Source: Hawksworthiomyces lignivorus
Taxonomy: Eukaryota > Ascomycota > Sordariomycetes > Ophiostomatales > Ophiostomataceae
Direction: 5' to 3'
DNA: 64,000 nt
Assembly: GCA_002917075.1 (NCBI GenBank)
Contig: NTMA01000100.1
Location: 1 to 64,000 of the forward strand
The first letter of the stretch is position 1; each line of letters begins with the position of its first letter. Under the pieces are notes generated by a model. That model had not been told where the DNA came from. It saw only the letters and a list, made by a program, of their open reading frames with translations, and did no database searches. This document shows, one piece after another, positions 58,201-64,000 of the stretch. The translations under genes and the position numbers were made by a program.

Positions 58201-59022
58201 ATGGCAGTCACCAATCAGCATGTCAGTATCTATCTAATCTGCCAGCTCGTGTGCGGCGTCGTCTTTCCTGGTCGACCTGTCGCCAATATGGTTTTCGTCA
58301 CGTATGGGTACATATCATCTGCCCAAGGGATTAAGTTCTGTGCCGATCTGAAACTTGGCCACTATATGAAAGTCCCACCTCGAATTTTGTTTCAGGTGCA
58401 GATGGTCGCCACGCTGGTGTCGTCTGTGACGCAGATTGTCGTCCTCAATTGGATGTTCGGCAACGTCCCCGGTTTGTGCACCCCCGAGGCTGTGAATGGG
58501 TTCATCTGTCCAATTGCCCGGGTGCATTTTAACGGCTCTATATTATGGGGTGTTGTCGGGCCGGGCGAGTTCTTCGGCCCTAACGCCATTTACCGACCGC
58601 TAGTGTGGTGCTTCCTGGTTGGTTTCATTGCGCCAGTACCGCTCTGGCTCTACAGCCGCCACAAGAAAGATAGCATCATCCGCAAAGTGAATCTGCCTAT
58701 TTTGTTGGGCTCACTCGGATGGATCCCACCCGCAACAGGTCTCAATTTCTCAGTGTGGGCGCTGGTCTGCTACGCTTTCAACTATCTGGTGAAGAGGCGT
58801 GCAACAGCTTGGTGGGCAAAGTATACGATGACGCTGAGCGCCGCACTCGATGCTGCCCTCGCGTCTGGCATTGTCGTGGTGTTCTTTACGTTCATCTATC
58901 CAGGACTAATGGACAACTTTCATTGGTGGGGAACTGAAGTGTACCGCCAAGGCTGTGACTGGAAGGCGTGCGCGTACCAGCCTGTACCTGAGAGTGGAAA
59001 GTTTGGGCCGGAGACATGGTAG
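55255..59022 (+). CDS. Oligopeptide transporter, OPT family
   Basis: Proton-coupled membrane importer of small peptides or related solutes. Exons 55255-58052 and 58119-59022 give 1233 aa. The 66-nt intron has donor GTACGT, a CTAAC and acceptor TTCCAG; joined sequence reads VEYYPIHLPWYGLLL. Residues 1-430 are Ser/Thr/Ala/Asp-rich and probably disordered and cytosolic. From about residue 440 there are some 12-16 hydrophobic segments. Family signatures include FFSLRYPSVAITP, the GTWNEKEHTCVYV version of the usual N-P-G-x-F-N-x-K-E-H motif, and GRPVANMVFVTYGYISSAQG in exon 2. OPT proteins are normally 700-900 aa; the extra length is the N-terminal extension. The final residues GTEVYRQGCDWKACAY are typical of fungal OPT ends. 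I cannot say whether it carries peptides, glutathione or siderophore. Confidence 0.94.
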
Positions 59023-59510
59023 ATACAGCTTCTCAAGCGAATACTCCATTTATTATCGCGTATCGTCGTTGGTTACGTACGATATTTACTATCTCTTTAT
59101 TTTCAAGTTATACTAGTCAAGCAATATCTTTTTGTATTCATGGCGAGCATGTTTGGGCATTTTCTCTAGGCTTGGTTTTCAACACATAAAACGTAGGATG
59201 GGATGGTATTTTTGCACATATATGGCGTTTTGTATTTGGCAAGTGGAACGTGGTTTACAATATTATGGACATAAAACAATTGTAGACATATGGACATCAA
59301 ATAGAGCGGGCTGTGATTATTGTGATTTTGAGTTCTTATTCTGGTTTTGAACGAGAAAAAAAGAATTCTGGTAGAAGTCATTGCAGATTCGAGATGAAAT
59401 ACGGCGGGGATAAGAAGGAAGGGTATTAGAATATAAGAATTAAAAAGGCACTGGAGTAGGAGCTGTAACTTTCCACCTAGCTACCTGGAGACAGTGATTT
59501 TTTTTCTCTC
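59023..59510. other. Intergenic region between convergent genes
   Basis: About 490 bp, AT-rich, between the ends of the OPT gene (plus) and the glycosyltransferase gene (minus). It probably holds both 3' untranslated regions; no gene seen. Confidence 0.7.
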
Positions 59511-62108
59511 TTACGGCTCCCAAATCAAGACAATCACCGAGTCTCCGTCTTCGTCTGCGTCAGCTTCTTCGACTTGAGAGACTTCATCCATCCCGGCCAC
59601 GTCCGACACCGTGTCTCCCACCGGCCAGTGCATCCCGGCTGTAGCAACCGCAGGGTGCAGCCGCGCAGGGCTCTGTGGCCGCAGTCGTGCGTACGTTTGC
59701 AGCAGGTTGCCGCCGACTTCGCGCGCGTCCAGCAGCTTCCAGGTGCGGCACAAGCCCGGCCCGTCCGCCACCAGCACCTGTAGGTTATCGGGCCGCTCGG
59801 GCTCCTCGACGGCGAGCCGCTGGCCGAACCAGGCCAGGCGGTGCGCGGCGTACTGGCGGGCGCGGTCCGAGGACGCCGGGATGAGGCTTGCGGCGCCGGG
59901 CACGCCGGAGACGAGCTTGTCGAGGAACGTGGCTACGAATCCCCAGCGGGTGCCGTCGTCGCTGCTCCGGTAAAAATCCGGGTCGTCAAAGGGGGACGGC
60001 GGCGGCAGCAGCGGCAGCCCGCCGCTCTGGCGACTGTTGCGCGCGTCCACATGGCCTAAGCGGTGCAGAGATACCGTCTTGAGGCCAGAGCCGCTGCCGC
60101 CGCTGCCGCTTTCGTCAGGGCTTCCGCGCCCGTAGTGCGTCAGACTATAGCCATTGACGAGAACCCAGTCGTCAGCGAAGCGGAAGCGCTGCAGGAAGCA
60201 GTCTTCGCCGCACACGGACGTCACGAGGTGTCCCGCGCCTGCGGGGAACCCGTGCCAGGCGCGGTAGTTGTGCAGCGCCAGCGGCTGCGTGCCGCCGCCG
60301 TACTGCTGCAGGCGAGCCAGGAGGCGGGCTTCGGCAGCCATCTCGTGGTGGTGGCGGTACGATGTGTAGAGGGCGAGGTCCGATGGCGCATAGAAGCTCG
60401 GCATGATGCGCAGGTGCGCCGTCGGCACATGCCGCGTAATACACCGGTGCAGGCGCGCGTCCCAGTTCTCGTTCATCGCTGCCGCCTCGCTGGCACTGAC
60501 GCCAGCCATCATGGCCTGGTGGAGGTCTGCAATCATGGCGTCTTCTTTGGCACTGTTCCTCTCTTCCACATAATTCTCAGCGCCATTTTCAGAGGTAATA
60601 GAGCGGCGCAAACATGCCAGGTTGGCGGCGCGGTGAGCGAGTCCTGGTGAAAGAAACACAGCGGACCCGCCATAAGTGAGGGCCACCGTCGTATTTTCTG
60701 TAAATTCATTTGGAGCGACTGCAATGAGCGGGTCGCTGATATTGGACGATATATTGCGAAACACCCAGTCAGAGCGAGGGTCGCTGGGAAATCCGAGCCA
60801 CAAGTCGTCGGGGATGCTGCCATCGACAGTAGCTGGTGGGTTCGGGGCGATACCCGCATACATCTTTAACTTGTCCAGGAGCTTATTCATGCTTGGGAAA
60901 AAGACATCATCCTCAATGAGTGCATAGAAGAGCTTTGTTTGTTCTGGGCTTTTCCGCTGCACATCTTCCTTGACTTTACTGTCTGCATCTAGTTCATAGC
61001 CTCTCAACAAGGCTAATAAATTAGCATAACGAATGGTAATTGGATCTGGCACGACTGGCTGTGGTGCTTGAGCTTTTTTCTCCTGGGTGTCGATGCTTTC
61101 GTCGCTGGGTCTGTCGCCACGTCTCTCCCTCCGCCTTGGCGTCTTCTTAATTTTCATCGAATTGCCAGGGTCTATATGTAGATGAAAGTCAATTCCACGC
61201 GCTTGTAGCATCCTTCGGATCATACTAGCTTCGTCGTTCCGCGGCTGATGCAAGCTGAGAAATAGGGTGGCACCATTTGATCTGCCGTGACCGTCAGTCA
61301 GCCACCGCGCCCAGTCATCCAGCAATGCAAAGTGTTCATATTTGAGGCGATCGAATGTAGTGCTGATACCAAAAAGAAGCATGCTAGCGTTTATTTCGTA
61401 GGGCTGCTTTCCCTTTTCCATTAGCAGGTGTATAGAAGTCAATTCAATTGGTAAGTGCGTCATGTTCTCGACTGTGACATCAGCCTCCACCGTTGGCATA
61501 GGCTTCGGCTCAAGCTCAGGAACGGGAGACGGCGTAGGCCTGCCTTTCCTTTTCCTCGCTGCATATGCAGAAACGGCCTTGTCGTATTTTTTGATCCGCT
61601 CTATCATCTCCTCCTGTTTTTTCAACGCGTGGTGGCCGGGAGCATGCACTCTCGCAAATCCGCGGAGCTGAAATCTCTTGGATACTTTGATCAGGGATTG
61701 GCGTCCACCACTCTTAGCCTTTCTAAAGTCAGGGTGGATGCGTCTCGCATACCAAGATATATTTTGAGATAAATTATAGCGATCGACGAGGAAGTTGATG
61801 TAATCGACGGCCTGTGAACTGTTGAAGCCTGCCCTGCTGCCTGTGGCATTAGGAGCTAACAATGATCTCCGATCCGCAGCCCATAGAAGAGTGGATTTCC
61901 GTAAGGTGGATGTGGACGTATTTGTATGTATATTTGTTCTTAACGTGGTATTCATGATGAAATCGTATGCTATATCGACGCTGCGGGGGCTTGTTAATTG
62001 GAAGGTTACGACAACGAAAAATAGAGATACGGCCAATATCGTGATGCGAAACAGGCCACCCATGGTACTACCACGAAGCATCGGCTTTCTTATTTGCATC
62101 CACGCCAT
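59511..62108 (-). CDS. Golgi-type glycosyltransferase, GT31/Fringe-like
   Basis: Probable type II membrane enzyme of 865 aa. The start at 62108 has good context (ATCATGG). A single transmembrane anchor lies at about residues 18-38 (FRITILAVSLFFVVVTFQL). The luminal part has the pattern of fungal GT31/Fringe-like proteins: INASMLLFGISTTFDRLKYE opening the domain, an acidic metal-binding-type motif FYALIEDDVFFPS, a DDLWLGFPSD stretch and GGSAVFLSPGLA after it. The C-terminal half holds CGEDCFLQRFRF, which may form disulphides, and a long low-similarity tail. A basic, Pro-rich insert with ARKRKGRP follows the stem. Donor sugar and acceptor are unknown. GT31-like fold assignment rests on remembered motifs, so a related DUF604-type family is the main alternative. 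Confidence 0.72.
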   Translation of the reverse strand: MAWMQIRKPMLRGSTMGGLFRITILAVSLFFVVVTFQLTSPRSVDIAYDFIMNTTLRTNIHTNTSTSTLRKSTLLWAADRRSLLAPNATGSRAGFNSSQAVDYINFLVDRYNLSQNISWYARRIHPDFRKAKSGGRQSLIKVSKRFQLRGFARVHAPGHHALKKQEEMIERIKKYDKAVSAYAARKRKGRPTPSPVPELEPKPMPTVEADVTVENMTHLPIELTSIHLLMEKGKQPYEINASMLLFGISTTFDRLKYEHFALLDDWARWLTDGHGRSNGATLFLSLHQPRNDEASMIRRMLQARGIDFHLHIDPGNSMKIKKTPRRRERRGDRPSDESIDTQEKKAQAPQPVVPDPITIRYANLLALLRGYELDADSKVKEDVQRKSPEQTKLFYALIEDDVFFPSMNKLLDKLKMYAGIAPNPPATVDGSIPDDLWLGFPSDPRSDWVFRNISSNISDPLIAVAPNEFTENTTVALTYGGSAVFLSPGLAHRAANLACLRRSITSENGAENYVEERNSAKEDAMIADLHQAMMAGVSASEAAAMNENWDARLHRCITRHVPTAHLRIMPSFYAPSDLALYTSYRHHHEMAAEARLLARLQQYGGGTQPLALHNYRAWHGFPAGAGHLVTSVCGEDCFLQRFRFADDWVLVNGYSLTHYGRGSPDESGSGGSGSGLKTVSLHRLGHVDARNSRQSGGLPLLPPPSPFDDPDFYRSSDDGTRWGFVATFLDKLVSGVPGAASLIPASSDRARQYAAHRLAWFGQRLAVEEPERPDNLQVLVADGPGLCRTWKLLDAREVGGNLLQTYARLRPQSPARLHPAVATAGMHWPVGDTVSDVAGMDEVSQVEEADADEDGDSVIVLIWEP

Positions 62109-63002
62109 GATTAAAACTTCCTTCGCGAAATAGGGGATGTGGATCGCTTAAAAGACAAGCAATGTGCCTCATGAGTTGCGACAGGAAGAAGTGCCCCCAA
62201 ATCTAAGACCGGCGCTAATATGGGGACATCACCAAAAGAGTAGATAAAAACTAGAAAATTCATTTTGGATTGAGAGAAGACTCAATACGAAATGAAAGAT
62301 GTAAGACGAAGAATTTTTTTTGGTGAGAGGAATAGCACTAATAATGGGTGAGTGTTGGCCATCTAAAGGTTGTTCCTATTCTCTCTGTTTACCTAACTCC
62401 AGCGTTCCCTCGCCCTGTATCTATAACTACCCTAGAGATAAAGAAACTAAATAATTAATGAGAAATAACAATTTTATTCCCTTCGCTAGGAGAAGAGGAG
62501 AAACGAAATTGAACCTGGACTTGCGCACGGCTTGTCAAATCAAAATAGAGAGCGAATACGTTGCAGCCGAGGGAATGAACTCTCTTCTACTAGCCATATA
62601 CCAATTTCTATCCATAATGATAGAATTCCATGAGCTGATAGTATGCTGAGCCCCTCCCCTTTGCCCTGTGCTTGCTTCTCGGCAGAGAAGACTTTACCTG
62701 CATGTGATGAGGCGATGTTGAAGCAAGGAAAGTTGCTGTGAGTCATTGACCAATGAGAGTGCTTTTGCACCAACAGCCTTGCGGGCCCACTTTTAGGTGC
62801 TGATAATAGCTTTTAGCTCGTTCTTCAAGGGAGAAAAAAAAAATAAGGCCAAAAAAAAAGAGAAAAAAGATGTCACTTGTTTGTTGGTCTCAACACAGCC
62901 CTTGTGTACATAGCTGATGCAAACACAGCCAGGGCGGGGACAAACTCCTCCTTTACCCATGCTTAGCCTCTGAAATTCCCTTTTCTTCAAAGAATTTCTT
63001 AC
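62109..63002. promoter_or_regulatory. Divergent promoter region of the GT31-like gene and TRM1
   Basis: About 900 bp between divergent starts. A TGAGTCA (62739-62745, Gcn4/CPC1 type) is followed four bases later by a CCAAT box (62750-62754), about 250 bp upstream of TRM1. Whether these are used is unknown; the heptamer alone is expected by chance several times in the window. A short A-rich stretch lies at 62830-62868. No gene seen. Confidence 0.45.
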
Positions 63003-64000
63003 ATGCTCCAGCGCTGCTTTCTAAGCTCTCCTGCGTCGTCAGTTTGGAGGCAGCTGAGCAGCTCCACCGTCATTGCACCGTGCATCCTGTCACAACAGAA
63101 GCACCTCTCCCGCTATCGACAGAGCCAGCAGCGCACAATGGCAACTGAAGAAAGGGGCGAAGTACAGAACGAGTCGCATACTCAGGGTATCAGAATCTCC
63201 AGCAATGATGTGTTTGTTGGACCCGACGGTGTACGGTACAAGACGGCCAAAGAAGGCCTGGCTCGCATCTATGTTCCTCTGAGCAGCGGCGAAAAAGAGC
63301 GGCAGAATGGCGGTGGTGGCCCGGCCGTCGAGGACCACCCACAGCAGGTGTTCTACAACCCAATTCAGCAGTTCAACCGGGACCTAAGCGTGCTAGCTGT
63401 TAAGGCATATGGAATAGGCCTCAACGAGAAGCGCGCGGCCGCGTACGCTAAGAGGAAAGAGCTGGCTGCTGGCAAGAAACGAAAGCGGCATGAAAGGCAA
63501 AGCCGTGCGGCAGCAGAGGCACAAGGAGAGGCGACGGGCCCGAAGGGGCATGAGGGAGAAGGGGAGCGACCATCCAAGGTCGAGAAGCTGGCTGAGGGGG
63601 AGGATGCGGCAGCAGTGGCTACAAAGGAGGAGGCTGCAAATGCAGGGCTCGTAGAAGCAAACGGAGATCAGCCAAAGGAGCTACATAGTGTTGAGGAGCA
63701 GCGGGAAACTGCAGCGCCGCCTGCAGATTCCGGCGTGCCCAAGATTCGACTCTTGGATGCTCTCTCAGCCACCGGCCTCCGGGCTCTGCGCTACGCCCAT
63801 GAGCTGCCGTTTGGTGTGGCCGTGACGGCGAACGACCTGCTCCCGGCGGCCACGGAATCGATTCGGCGAAACGTGGAGCTCAATGGGCTGACCGACAAGA
63901 TTTCCGTCACGAAATCGGACGCCCTTGCTCACATGTACGGCGTCGTGGCGAAGGACCTCACGGCGCTGGCCGAGGCCGGATCGGCAGGGAACAAGGCGGA
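63003..64000 (+). CDS. TRM1: tRNA (guanine26-N2)-dimethyltransferase, 5' part (truncated by window)
   Basis: Trm1 makes m2,2G at position 26 of tRNAs, using S-adenosylmethionine. The open frame runs from ATG at 63003 to the window edge (332 codons seen). Conserved parts are FYNPIQQFNRDLSVLA and the SAM-binding motif LLDALSATGLRALRYA, followed by NDLLPAATESIRRNVELNG. Between them is a basic, Lys/Arg/Glu-rich insert of about 110 residues, which may include a nuclear localisation signal (KKRKRHERQ). Residues 1-45 are rich in Arg, Ser and Gln and nearly free of acidic residues, like a mitochondrial presequence. A second in-frame ATG at 63138 (ACAATGG) would start a form lacking it. Yeast Trm1 also makes mitochondrial and nuclear forms from two starts. 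No intron is needed in this part. Confidence 0.93.
   Translation, partial: MLQRCFLSSPASSVWRQLSSSTVIAPCILSQQKHLSRYRQSQQRTMATEERGEVQNESHTQGIRISSNDVFVGPDGVRYKTAKEGLARIYVPLSSGEKERQNGGGGPAVEDHPQQVFYNPIQQFNRDLSVLAVKAYGIGLNEKRAAAYAKRKELAAGKKRKRHERQSRAAAEAQGEATGPKGHEGEGERPSKVEKLAEGEDAAAVATKEEAANAGLVEANGDQPKELHSVEEQRETAAPPADSGVPKIRLLDALSATGLRALRYAHELPFGVAVTANDLLPAATESIRRNVELNGLTDKISVTKSDALAHMYGVVAKDLTALAEAGSAGNKA

Overview
The window looks like nuclear DNA of a filamentous ascomycete (Pezizomycotina, probably Sordariomycetes; the species cannot be fixed from sequence alone). Genes carry short introns (about 64-171 nt) with GTANGT-type donors and CTAAC/CTGAC branch sites. There is a Zn2Cys6 transcription factor, a fungal-type cytoplasmic dynein heavy chain, an OPT-family transporter and an S28 peptidase. 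Coding sequence is GC-rich, in places extremely so, and the long spacers are AT-richer with homopolymer and purine/pyrimidine tracts. No tRNA, rRNA, transposon or CRISPR array was found.

Layout, left to right. 833-2749 (-): GH76 alpha-1,6-mannanase-like protein with an unusual N-terminal extension. 5234-18677 (-): cytoplasmic dynein heavy chain, two exons, 4456 aa. 21034-23271 (-): FAR1-type DNA-binding protein with large Gln/His low-complexity blocks. 26033-28777 (-): gamma-tubulin complex component 4 homologue with a spliced 5' leader. 29696-31805 (-): spartin/senescence-domain protein, three exons, 642 aa. 31806-39893: about 8 kb in which I see no gene. 39894-43268 (+): Zn2Cys6 regulator. 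45896-47541 (+): secreted S28 serine peptidase, two exons. 48494-51909 (-): Mtr10/transportin-3-type nuclear import receptor, six exons, 974 aa. 52787-53769 (-): 5-formyltetrahydrofolate cyclo-ligase, two exons. 55255-59022 (+): OPT transporter, two exons, 1233 aa, with a disordered N-terminal third. 59511-62108 (-): Golgi-type GT31/Fringe-like glycosyltransferase. 63003-64000 (+): start of TRM1 (tRNA m2,2G26 methyltransferase), cut by the window edge.

The genes are mostly housekeeping functions and do not form a recognisable biosynthetic cluster. Dynein and GCP4 both serve microtubule function and lie about 7 kb apart on the same strand, which may be chance. The exon structures given here were rebuilt by hand from splice signals and reading-frame continuity. 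The least certain points are the start codons of the GH76 and MTHFS genes and the 5' leaders.

The observations most worth a second look are: a 9-mer TACGGAGTA present six times, only in spacers, including one perfect inverted repeat; a hairpin near 19.6 kb; the dual-start TRM1 arrangement; the membrane-anchored GH76 architecture; the Gln/His-rich FAR1 protein; and the 8-kb spacer whose strand composition changes partway through. I found no clear evidence of a new defence, mobile or biosynthetic system.
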